Shown here: one piece after another, positions 1-4,325 of the stretch | How the letters are laid out: each line of letters opens with the position of its first letter | Numbering within the stretch: the stretch's first letter is position 1 | Source: an uncultured Planctomycetaceae bacterium | Lineage (GTDB): Bacteria; Planctomycetota; Phycisphaerae; UBA1845; UTPLA1 | NCBI GenBank assembly: GCA_938008425.1 | Contig: CALLKH010000560.1 | Span: forward strand, 1-6,188 | Direction of reading: 5' to 3' | DNA length: 6,188 nt | Position numbers and translations under genes: made by a program | The notes under the pieces: generated by a model | Told to the model about the DNA's origin: nothing | Database searches by the model: none | Seen by the model: only the letters and a program-made list of their open reading frames with translations

Positions 1-1
1 G

Positions 2-184
2 GAGTTTCGCGGGGAGAAACTGCTGGTCGTTTGCGAATTCGCGGTGCGGCCGAACAAGGCCATTCGCGGCCTGAAACGCGGCTCTTCCGTCGATGTCGTC
101 GGTCGAATTCGGGCGATTTCATTCAAGGACGGAACGGCGAGAATCGTCGTGACCGCCGCCACTGCGGCACTGCCCACCCCTTGA
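2..184 (+). CDS. C-terminal fragment of an OB-fold-like protein (5' end outside window)
   Basis: The frame is open from the left edge to a TGA at 182-184 and gives 60 residues. The visible part reads LLVVCEF near its start, then a lysine/glycine turn (LKRGSSVDVVGRIRAI), then a final strand (ARIVVTAATA). A strand with a conserved Cys, a 'lk-G-x-V-x-V-x-G-x-I' core and a closing valine-rich strand resemble the tRNA_anti-like/OB-fold domain family of small nucleic-acid-binding-type proteins; this is pattern recognition, not a search result. Only the C-terminus is present, so start, length and any signal peptide are unknown. It shares the strand of the phage genes but is separated from them by about 600 bases and a new promoter, so whether it belongs to the phage or the host is open. 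Confidence 0.6.
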   Translation, partial: EFRGEKLLVVCEFAVRPNKAIRGLKRGSSVDVVGRIRAISFKDGTARIVVTAATAALPTP

Positions 185-200
185 CGTTTCCGGGGCGATC

Positions 201-242
201 AAAAAAAACCTGTTGACAGCCGAAATCGGACGGCGGTAGGCT
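201..242 (+). promoter_or_regulatory. Sigma70-type promoter with upstream A-tract
   Basis: A perfect -35 hexamer TTGACA lies at 213-218 and a -10-like TAGGCT at 237-242, with an 18-base spacer. An eight-A run at 201-208 sits just upstream, where an UP element would be. Transcription would start near 249 and run rightward through the long non-coding stretch toward the lipoprotein gene. The -10 keeps the key T, A and final T of TATAAT but is otherwise weak, which is common in GC-rich genomes. Confidence 0.55.
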
Positions 243-330
243 TCGCAGTCGCTTGGATCAGCCGGCACTGCGAGGGATCGCGGTGCCAACGTCACGGACG
301 ACGGAATACACCGGCTCACTTCTAGGCGCG

Positions 331-346
331 TGCCGCCTTTGCGGCA
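331..346 (+). other. Small hairpin, copy 1, followed by a T-rich stretch
   Basis: TGCCGC and GCGGCA pair perfectly around a four-base loop (CTTT), and TCTTTCTT follows at 347-354. The identical arms recur at 754-769 with only two loop bases changed. It lies about 80 bases downstream of the predicted transcription start, so it could be an early weak terminator or a leader stem. The stem is only 6 bp and the T-run is interrupted by C, so termination is uncertain. Confidence 0.4.
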
Positions 347-553
347 TCTTTCTTGCGCTGACTTTCCTTACTTCGCTACACCCGATCGAGGCCGCCGCCG
401 CCCTGGCGAACATCGAGGCCGCGAACCAACCGCGCGCGGATGGCGGCCCTGCCGCTTCATGGGGCCGCGCGCACGAGTCGCCTGACCGGTTCCAAGGGCG
501 CGGCGGCACTTCTCAATTTTCTTCGATACTCCTTTTTTCGTGCGACGGCGGAA

Positions 554-587
554 TCCCGGGGGCGCGGGTGCACCTGCGCCCTCGGGA
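554..587 (+). repeat. 34-base near-perfect palindrome (long RNA hairpin)
   Basis: Positions i and 1141-i are complementary throughout. In RNA this gives a 15-bp stem (554-568 with 573-587) closed by the tetraloop TGCA (569-572). Only two pairs are not Watson-Crick, 559/582 and 566/575, and both are G·U wobbles if the + strand is transcribed; on the - strand they would be C/A mismatches. No T-run follows (CGTTG), so it is not a standard terminator. It could be the core of a structured leader or small RNA, or a protein-binding palindrome. Confidence 0.6.
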
Positions 588-603
588 CGTTGTTGCGCGC
601 GGA

Positions 604-668
604 ATCACCCTCACCCCTTTCGGGCTTCCGACTTGGGCGCCCTCAATCTCCCGTCCAGGGAGGGGGAG
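604..668 (+). repeat. REP-like intergenic element, copy A
   Basis: It begins ATCACCCTCACCC (604-616) and ends with a CTCCC (648-652)/GGGAG (658-662) inverted repeat plus a further GGGGAG. The same 13-base opening recurs at 1489-1501 in front of another pyrimidine/purine inverted repeat, so I treat the two as divergent copies of one family. 'CACCCTCACCC...CCCTCTCC...GGGCGAGGG' elements are a familiar interspersed type in GC-rich bacterial chromosomes, which argues for chromosomal location. The body of this copy has diverged considerably. Confidence 0.45.
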
Positions 669-740
669 TACTGCGATTGAATGCGTTGCGGGGAATGGTC
701 AACGGATGATCGATTCGGACCCGGACGTCGTTTGCGGTCC

Positions 741-773
741 GCGCGGCGGTGTGTGCCGCCTGCGCGGCATTTT
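741..773 (+). promoter_or_regulatory. Overlapping alternative hairpins before the lipoprotein gene (attenuator-like)
   Basis: Two mutually exclusive stems can form. The first pairs 741-749 with 756-765 (nine pairs with one bulged T at 761, loop TGTGTG). The second is TGCCGC (754-759) with GCGGCA (764-769) around loop CTGC, followed directly by TTTT (770-773). The second has the form of a weak intrinsic terminator and the first the form of an antiterminator. They end about 21 bases before the ATG at 795 and just upstream of its GGAG. This layout could control read-through or ribosome access, but the regulatory role is inferred from sequence only. Confidence 0.4.
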
Positions 774-794
774 CAAATCCCGGAGATTTCACCC

Positions 795-1478
795 ATGAAA
801 AACGAACGACTCAAACTCTGTGCCTTGATGCTGGCGATCGCTCCGATCCTTCTGTTCGGCTGCGCTCAGAACAACGAGACGCCGGTGAACCAGAATGCCG
901 GACAGGTGACGCCGACCGTCACCGATCAGGATGCGGCGACGCAGGGCACGCAGGTTTATCTCTACGTGATCAACGCCCCTGGAAAGGACGGGGTTCCCTC
1001 CCCTGGCGACTTTCAGGCTTCGACGGGGCTCGGGGCGGCGATCGCGGCCGAGGCGGGATCGGAGGTCACCAGCGGCAACGCCGGCAACTCTGTCGCAGGC
1101 GCGAAGGCCGGCTACGTGCAGGCGGGATTCACGGTCAACATCACGACCGGCAACACGACGCCGGGCCTCACGGGTTCGACGACCGGCAGCGCGGCGCAGA
1201 CGCCGACCGCGTCGCCGACCGCGTCACCGACGCAGCACGTGGACCCTCGCATTTCCGCAAGCGTGCCCGTCGCCGTGGCGATGCCCGGCGGCATGAACGA
1301 TCAGCAGGCGACAGCCGCGACGGAGGGCTCGACGGCCAGCCCGACGAAGACCAGCGAAAACGAACTTCGATGGCAGCGGATCGAGGCGGCGGCGGCGCAG
1401 CTGGAAAAGCTCGCACCGCTACTTGAGCAAATGTTCGGCCAGCCGGTGCCGACGACGCAGCCGGCGGACGGCGAGTAG
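795..1478 (+). CDS. Secreted lipoprotein of unknown function, PTAS-repeat linker
   Basis: This encodes 227 residues. The start at ATG 795 is supported by GGAG at 782-785 with nine-base spacing and because it gives a clean lipoprotein signal: charged MKNERLK, a hydrophobic core, then LFGC with the lipidated Cys at residue 23. An in-frame ATG at 681 would bury this signal and has no good ribosome site. The mature protein has a Thr/Gln/Asn-rich start, a middle part (about 50-130) rich in Gly, Ala, Thr and Asn, and a low-complexity PTASPTASPT at 137-146. An Ala/Leu/Glu-rich helix follows at about 189-214, then a Pro-rich tail. No enzymatic motif is recognised. It has its own leader region and is separated from the next gene by a REP-like element, so it may be its own transcription unit. 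It could be phage-encoded (envelope modification, exclusion or outer-membrane lysis function) or a host gene; at this length it is too long for an ordinary o-spanin. Confidence 0.8.
   Translation: MKNERLKLCALMLAIAPILLFGCAQNNETPVNQNAGQVTPTVTDQDAATQGTQVYLYVINAPGKDGVPSPGDFQASTGLGAAIAAEAGSEVTSGNAGNSVAGAKAGYVQAGFTVNITTGNTTPGLTGSTTGSAAQTPTASPTASPTQHVDPRISASVPVAVAMPGGMNDQQATAATEGSTASPTKTSENELRWQRIEAAAAQLEKLAPLLEQMFGQPVPTTQPADGE
1203..1232 (+). repeat. 12-base tandem repeat inside the lipoprotein gene
   Basis: The unit CCGACCGCGTCG occurs at 1203-1214 and 1215-1226 (last base A in the second), with a half copy CCGACG at 1227-1232. It keeps frame and encodes the Pro-Thr-Ala-Ser repeat at residues 137-146. 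In-frame units of this kind can expand or contract without breaking the protein and usually mark a flexible linker. Confidence 0.75.
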
Positions 1479-1488
1479 GCGAACGGAG

Positions 1489-1527
1489 ATCACCCTCACC
1501 CTAACCCTCTCCTGTCAAGGGCGAGGG
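1489..1527 (+). repeat. REP-like intergenic element, copy B
   Basis: It opens with ATCACCCTCACCC, identical to the start of the copy at 604, followed by TAACCCTCTCC and then GGGCGAGGG. The arms CCCTC (1505-1509) and GAGGG (1523-1527) form a short stem. It fills almost the whole gap between the lipoprotein gene and the operon that begins at 1548 and could reduce transcriptional read-through, but there is no T-run. Confidence 0.55.
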
Positions 1528-1547
1528 AATTGGGAGGCGACACGGCG

Positions 1548-1757
1548 ATGGCAGCACGGGTGGTTGATGCGAAGTATTCGACGCTCGTCGGCACGGCCGA
1601 GCAGATTCGCGACGCGATTCAAATGCTGTCGGGCGGCGGCAAGGGTGCGGTGGTTCTCGATCTGAAGTTCTGCAACTTCGTGATCACGCCCAAGCCGATC
1701 GATTCGACGGTGATCGCCAAGGCGCTCGAAACGACGCCGAGGGTGCAACGGGCATGA
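1548..1757 (+). CDS. Small protein of unknown function (69 aa), first gene of the operon
   Basis: The ATG at 1548 has GGGAGG at 1532-1537 with ten-base spacing; the in-frame TTG at 1530 overlaps this ribosome site and is not used here. The product starts MAARVVDAKYSTLVGTAEQI and has a predicted helix (TAEQIRDAIQML), a Gly-rich turn (SGGGKG) and a hydrophobic strand (AVVLDLKF). This alternation suggests a small alpha/beta fold. I see no signal peptide, membrane span or catalytic motif, and I do not recognise the family. Its stop overlaps the next start (ATGA at 1754-1757), so the two are probably translationally coupled. Position upstream of phage lysis and packaging genes suggests a phage accessory protein. 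Confidence 0.7.
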   Translation: MAARVVDAKYSTLVGTAEQIRDAIQMLSGGGKGAVVLDLKFCNFVITPKPIDSTVIAKALETTPRVQRA

Positions 1758-2050
1758 GCGACGCGGCGGGAAATCCGGCGGTGGTGGACGCGATGCGGCG
1801 GCTTACCAATCGCGTGTTTCAGCGGACGCCCTGCGGCACGACGCTCGAAGTGATCGCCGAGGCGACCGACAAGACGACGCGCATTCGCTTTGAGCTCTCG
1901 CGGAACGGTGTCGTCACGCGGGCGTTCCGCTCGCCGACGATTCTCGGCGGCTCAGCGGCGGAGATCGAAAGGGTCGCGGACGGCGTGGCCCTCGAACTGG
2001 CGACGCCGCTTCGGCGGCAGGAGCGAAGGCGGCGTGGCAAACGCGAATAG
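1754..2050 (+). CDS. Small basic protein of unknown function (98 aa)
   Basis: The start overlaps the preceding stop (ATGA), and GAGGG at 1739-1743 lies ten bases upstream. The product has an N-terminal helix (VVDAMRRLTNRVFQ), a central part with strand-like stretches (TTLEVIAEATD, TRIRFELSRNGVV), a helix around AAEIERVADGVALEL, and a strongly basic tail rich in Arg/Lys (RRQERRRRGKRE). The tail could contact nucleic acid or lipid head groups. No family is recognised. Its last 17 bases overlap the next reading frame. Confidence 0.7.
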   Translation: MSDAAGNPAVVDAMRRLTNRVFQRTPCGTTLEVIAEATDKTTRIRFELSRNGVVTRAFRSPTILGGSAAEIERVADGVALELATPLRRQERRRRGKRE

Positions 2051-2159
2051 ACAGGCAGGCATCAACCGGCGCGGCGGCATGCTGATCCTCTTCGTGATCG
2101 GCCTGCTGGTGGCGCTGATGGCGCGGCTGATCTGGATCGGCCGAAACTTGGCGGAGTGA
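2034..2159 (+). CDS. 41-residue single-span membrane protein
   Basis: I start at GTG 2034 because AGGAG (2019-2023) lies ten bases upstream. The frame continues much further 5' but only as a shadow of the preceding gene. An internal ATG at 2080 lacks a ribosome site. The short N-terminus carries three Arg (NRQAGINRR) and precedes one hydrophobic span at about residues 16-35 (MLILFVIGLLVALMARLIWI), giving an N-in, C-out orientation by the positive-inside rule. The span ends with ARLIW, a pattern also seen in bitopic division and PBP N-termini, but with only 41 residues that is not evidence of homology. Next to the holin-like gene it may be a lysis accessory or second small holin. Confidence 0.6.
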   Translation: MANANRQAGINRRGGMLILFVIGLLVALMARLIWIGRNLAE

Positions 2160-2164
2160 ATTAG

Positions 2165-2353
2165 ATGAACAAGTGGACCGGAATTGGAGCGACCATCGGA
2201 GCGCTCGCGGCATCTGTTGCGGTGACGGCGCTGTCGGCAAAACAAGTCGATGTCGCCGAACACTGGATGGAAATTGTCGGCACGGTGTCGGCCGGCGTCG
2301 CGGCCTTGGCCGCGGCGTTCATCGCGGCGGTGAAGGCGAAGCGGAATCCGTGA
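2165..2353 (+). CDS. Holin-like two-span membrane protein (62 aa)
   Basis: The ATG at 2165 has GGAG at 2153-2156 with eight-base spacing. There are two Ala/Gly/Val-rich membrane segments (about 6-24 and 35-56), separated by a short charged turn (AKQVDVAEH), and a basic C-terminal tail (KAKRNP). Small size, two spans and a charged tail are the profile of class II phage holins, which assemble pores in the inner membrane to start lysis. No endolysin lies beside it, and sequence alone cannot tell a holin from other small phage membrane proteins. Its stop overlaps the next start as GTGA. Confidence 0.6.
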   Translation: MNKWTGIGATIGALAASVAVTALSAKQVDVAEHWMEIVGTVSAGVAALAAAFIAAVKAKRNP

Positions 2354-2580
2354 CGCTCGACCACGCCGAGTTTGATCGCCGCCTGGCGGCGCACATGGCC
2401 GCCGCGAGGAAACACGGCGGCCCGGCGGTGACCAAGGGCACGGATTTTTATGGCGGCGACCTGGAGGCCGCGGACGTGAGGCAGCGGGTGATTGCAACGT
2501 GTCAGGCGGCGGGCATTCGAGGCGAGTTTACGACGCCGATGTTCAGCTCGCAGAGGAGCCTGAGGCTGTGGAGCGCGTGA
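2350..2580 (+). CDS. Small soluble protein of unknown function (76 aa)
   Basis: I place the start at the GTG at 2350 that overlaps the holin-like stop (GTGA). No strong ribosome site precedes it, so coupling to the upstream gene is likely. The product begins VTLDHAEFDRRLAAHMAAAR, a charged amphipathic helix, followed by a Gly-rich segment (TKGTDFYGGD), a second helix (AADVRQRVIATCQAAG) and a polar end with a Trp near the C-terminus. There is no signal peptide or membrane span. The family is not recognised and no catalytic set is evident. In many phages this slot would hold the endolysin, but it is too short and lacks any muramidase or peptidase motif I know. Confidence 0.55.
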   Translation: MTLDHAEFDRRLAAHMAAARKHGGPAVTKGTDFYGGDLEAADVRQRVIATCQAAGIRGEFTTPMFSSQRSLRLWSA

Positions 2581-2583
2581 CGG

Positions 2584-2823
2584 ATGTTTGGACACCTCGA
2601 AATGCGGGCGATGGGAATGCTGATGACCGCTCACTCCGGCGTGAGTCTGCGGTCGGCGCTCTCCTCGCCGCAGGTGCAATGGCTCCGCGAGAAGGGACTC
2701 GTCAATGACGAGGGCGACCTGACCGCGGACGGCCGCCTTCTCGCGCATCACGCCCTGACGGGTGTCGAGTTTGCGCTGCGGCCGCAAGGTGCGAGGAAAG
2801 CCAATGCCGGCGAAGGCACCTGA
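2584..2823 (+). CDS. Small protein, possible winged-helix fold (79 aa)
   Basis: The ATG at 2584 comes three bases after the previous stop, with GGAG at 2570-2573 and ten-base spacing. Several further Met codons follow within the first 14 residues, so the exact start is not certain. The segment QVQWLREKGLVNDEGDLTADGRLLAHHAL has the 'helix, GLV, charged turn, LT-x-x-G-R, helix' look of a winged-helix recognition helix and wing. I suggest this from the pattern only. Its last 20 bases overlap the next gene, which is a clearer winged-helix protein, so the two may act together. Confidence 0.6.
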   Translation: MFGHLEMRAMGMLMTAHSGVSLRSALSSPQVQWLREKGLVNDEGDLTADGRLLAHHALTGVEFALRPQGARKANAGEGT

Positions 2824-3187
2824 TGCCGGGCTGCTGGCCGACGTGGCCGCCCGCGTGCTCGCCGCGATGAACGGGCGCGGCGCATACGGCCGGGCCAAGG
2901 CGGTGACGCAGCGGGAGATTGCCAGGCTCGCGGGCACCTCGCCGCGGGTGCTCCAGGAGGCGACGGCCGAGCTCGTGGCACAGGGCGTGCCGATCGCCAC
3001 CACGTGCGGAAGCCCGCCGGGGATGTTTCTGGCAACGACGGTGACGGAGCTTCAGGAGTACGGCGCACAACTTCACGCCCGAATCGTCGGCAATGCGGTG
3101 CGGCTCAAAGGCGTGCGAAAAATGTGCAGGGAATGGCTTGAGAGAATGGCGGTGGAACCGGGCGGGCAGCGGAGGTTGTTTGTGTGA
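2804..3187 (+). CDS. Phage-type winged-helix DNA-binding protein (127 aa)
   Basis: The ATG at 2804 is preceded by GAGGA (2793-2797) with six-base spacing; a GTG at 2762 in the same frame lacks a comparable site. A helix at about 10-22 leads into a helix-turn-helix at about 34-58 (VTQREIARLAGTSPRVLQEA), followed by 'V-A-x-G-V-P-I' and a Gly/Pro wing ending GMFLA at about 61-77. The remainder is helical and basic (GVRKMCREWLERM). 'Q-R-E-I-A-x-x-x-G-T-S' plus a 'G-x-P-I ... P-G-x-F-L' wing is typical of small phage winged-helix proteins. Likely roles are transcription control of the late genes or DNA recognition near packaging; I cannot choose between them. The stop overlaps the next start (GTGA). 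Confidence 0.75.
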   Translation: MPAKAPDAGLLADVAARVLAAMNGRGAYGRAKAVTQREIARLAGTSPRVLQEATAELVAQGVPIATTCGSPPGMFLATTVTELQEYGAQLHARIVGNAVRLKGVRKMCREWLERMAVEPGGQRRLFV

Positions 3188-3564
3188 CCGGACAGGAACG
3201 GGCGGAAATCATCGCGGGTCAGGAAGAGCTTCGGGGCGACATACGGACGCTCGACGCAAAGCTCACCGGATCGATCGAGACGCTGACCGCGCGGCTCAAC
3301 GCGCACCTGGACAAGACGACGGCCGAGACGAAGACCCTCTTCGCCAGTCGACGCGAGCAGACCGACAAGATTCAGAAGATCGAGGTCGACTACGTGCCGC
3401 GCAGCCAGTTTGAACAGCATCGATCGGAGAACCGCGAGGACCACGAGAAATTCGCGGATGTCATCGGCAAGACACAGTGGCGGCTGGCGGCGATCTCCGG
3501 CGGCATCTCGCTCGCGGCGTTTCTCGCGGGCTGGATCGTGAACGCAATGAAGGCGGTGCAGTAA
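3184..3564 (+). CDS. Coiled-coil protein with C-terminal membrane anchor (Mu gp25-position; XhlA-like architecture)
   Basis: The GTG at 3184 overlaps the previous stop, and GGAGG at 3171-3175 sits eight bases upstream. Residues 1-95 are highly charged and helical with repeating hydrophobics (EELRGDIRTLDAKLTGSIET), interrupted by YVPRSQFEQH near 70-79. A single membrane span follows at about 101-119 (LAAISGGISLAAFLAGWIV), with only a few residues after it, so the coiled coil should lie in the cytoplasm. Coiled coil plus terminal span is the architecture of XhlA-type haemolysin/lysis accessory proteins. In Mu the gene at this place before the terminase cluster encodes a DUF2730 coiled-coil protein. 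Either a lysis accessory or a membrane-tethered assembly protein is possible. Confidence 0.7.
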   Translation: MTGQERAEIIAGQEELRGDIRTLDAKLTGSIETLTARLNAHLDKTTAETKTLFASRREQTDKIQKIEVDYVPRSQFEQHRSENREDHEKFADVIGKTQWRLAAISGGISLAAFLAGWIVNAMKAVQ

Positions 3565-3803
3565 TGAGCAAGGCGATGATTCTGGCCGACGCGCATGACG
3601 CGGTCGGCAGAGCGACGATTGAATGCAACGCGGCGGCCGGCCGGCTCTTGGCGGAGGTCGCGGCTTATCGGCAGAACGATGCCGAGTGGATTCTCGCGGC
3701 CGACATCGACCGCGTGATGGAACTGACGATGGACCTGACCGACGCGCGGGCCAAGCTCGCGAAGGCCAAGGTGGAACTGGACGCGCTTCGGCGGCGGCAA
3801 TAA
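3564..3803 (+). CDS. Short helical protein upstream of small terminase (Mu gp26-position)
   Basis: The start ATG shares a base with the previous stop (TAATG), with AAGG at 3550-3553 ten bases upstream. It encodes 79 residues, almost all predicted helix: AVGRATIECNAAAGRLLAEV, then DIDRVMELTMDLT, and a charged C-terminal coiled coil (ARAKLAKAKVELDALRRR). There is no membrane span or catalytic motif. I do not recognise a specific family. Position and helical character match the small coiled-coil protein that precedes gp27 in Mu-like phages. The stop is directly followed by the next ATG (TAAATG). Confidence 0.7.
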   Translation: MSKAMILADAHDAVGRATIECNAAAGRLLAEVAAYRQNDAEWILAADIDRVMELTMDLTDARAKLAKAKVELDALRRRQ

Positions 3804-4325
3804 ATGGCTCGACCCGAGACGATTCTCGACTGCCTCGATGACACCACGCGGAAGCGCGTGGATGAGGCGCTTCTGTCCGCCCGCGATGAACCGGTGGCGG
3901 ACATCTATCGCCGGTTCGGCCTGGCTCAGCGCGAGGTCACCGAGCGCGGGTTCTACGCCTACGCGAAGCGGCTTCGCGAGCGATTCGAGAAGCATTCGGA
4001 GGACCAGAGCACCGACACTCCGCGGCTCAGCCGCGCTCACATGACGGAGTCTTTGGTTCGGCTCATCGGACTGTTGAACAAGCGGGCAGACGCCGGTGAT
4101 CCGGACGGACTCCCTGGCATCGCGACCGGAATTCGGGCGCTCAATGACTGCATGCGGCTCACGCTCGATGAAGAGGCGGCCCGGCGGGCGGCGGAGATTC
4201 ATGACGAGAAGATGAAGGAGAGTCGCAAGGCTCAGGAAGACGCGCTGGTCGTCACGACGGAGAGTGCCAAGCTCACGCTCGAACAGGTTCGGGAGATTCG
4301 ACTGAAGGTGCTGGGAATCGCTTAA
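3804..4325 (+). CDS. Probable small terminase subunit (DUF3486/Mu gp27-like)
   Basis: This encodes 173 residues, close to Mu gp27 in size and immediately before the large terminase, the usual place for the subunit that recognises phage DNA and recruits the motor. The opening MARPETILDCLDDTTRKRVD resembles the DUF3486 pattern of a short Arg-Pro start followed by a 'decoding' helix. Next comes a helix-turn-helix-like segment (VADIYRRFGLAQREVTERGF) and 'YAYAKRLRERFE', which fits the 'S-x-S-x-x-x-R-Y-x-x-R' helix of the family. The middle (RLSRAHMTESLVRLIGLLNK) and C-terminal charged helices probably mediate oligomerisation. There is no Shine-Dalgarno before the ATG, so translation is probably coupled to the upstream gene. 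Family assignment is by pattern and context. Confidence 0.7.
   Translation: MARPETILDCLDDTTRKRVDEALLSARDEPVADIYRRFGLAQREVTERGFYAYAKRLRERFEKHSEDQSTDTPRLSRAHMTESLVRLIGLLNKRADAGDPDGLPGIATGIRALNDCMRLTLDEEAARRAAEIHDEKMKESRKAQEDALVVTTESAKLTLEQVREIRLKVLGIA

Larger units (their letters stand above)
185..794 (+). other. 610-base stretch without a convincing gene; possible structured leader or ncRNA
   Basis: Between the OB-fold fragment and the lipoprotein gene I find no ORF with a recognisable product. The stretch holds the promoter at 201-242, a hairpin at 331-346, a 34-base palindrome at 554-587, a REP-like element at 604-668 and alternative hairpins at 741-773. One frame stays open from 253 to 798 and has a possible GTG start at 283 with GAGGG six bases upstream. 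Its first ~75 codons contain a hydrophobic stretch (GIFLALTFLTSL), but the rest runs straight through the palindrome, the REP-like element and the attenuator-like hairpins and ends inside the next gene. A long untranslated leader or independent RNA fits better, though a short secreted peptide is not excluded. Confidence 0.45.

Noticed and set aside
31..216. 61-residue frame at the left end
   Set aside because: It is Arg-rich and out of frame with the 2-184 reading, which shows a sensible beta-strand/Gly pattern.
681..794. Upstream ATG extension of the lipoprotein gene
   Set aside because: It would place 38 Arg-rich residues ahead of a perfect lipoprotein signal and lacks a ribosome site, while ATG 795 has GGAG at nine-base spacing.
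185..794. tRNA or CRISPR in the gene-poor stretch
   Set aside because: I found no T-loop/anticodon arrangement and no regularly spaced direct repeats; the repeated elements are hairpins and REP-like copies only.
1203..1232. CRISPR-like or minisatellite array
   Set aside because: Only two and a half units of 12 bases, in frame and within a gene, encoding a Pro-Thr-Ala-Ser linker.
749..1426. 225-residue frame overlapping the lipoprotein gene
   Set aside because: Its translation is Arg/Gly/Asp-rich low-complexity text typical of a +1 shadow, and it overlaps a frame with a signal peptide and lipobox.
2161..3003. 280-residue reverse-strand open frame across several small genes
   Set aside because: Composition is rich in Arg, His, Ala and Ser with no domain pattern, whereas the + strand genes beneath have ribosome sites and coupled starts and stops.
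3390..4202. 270-residue reverse-strand open frame
   Set aside because: It shadows the genes at 3184-4325, has no ribosome site and no recognisable motif.
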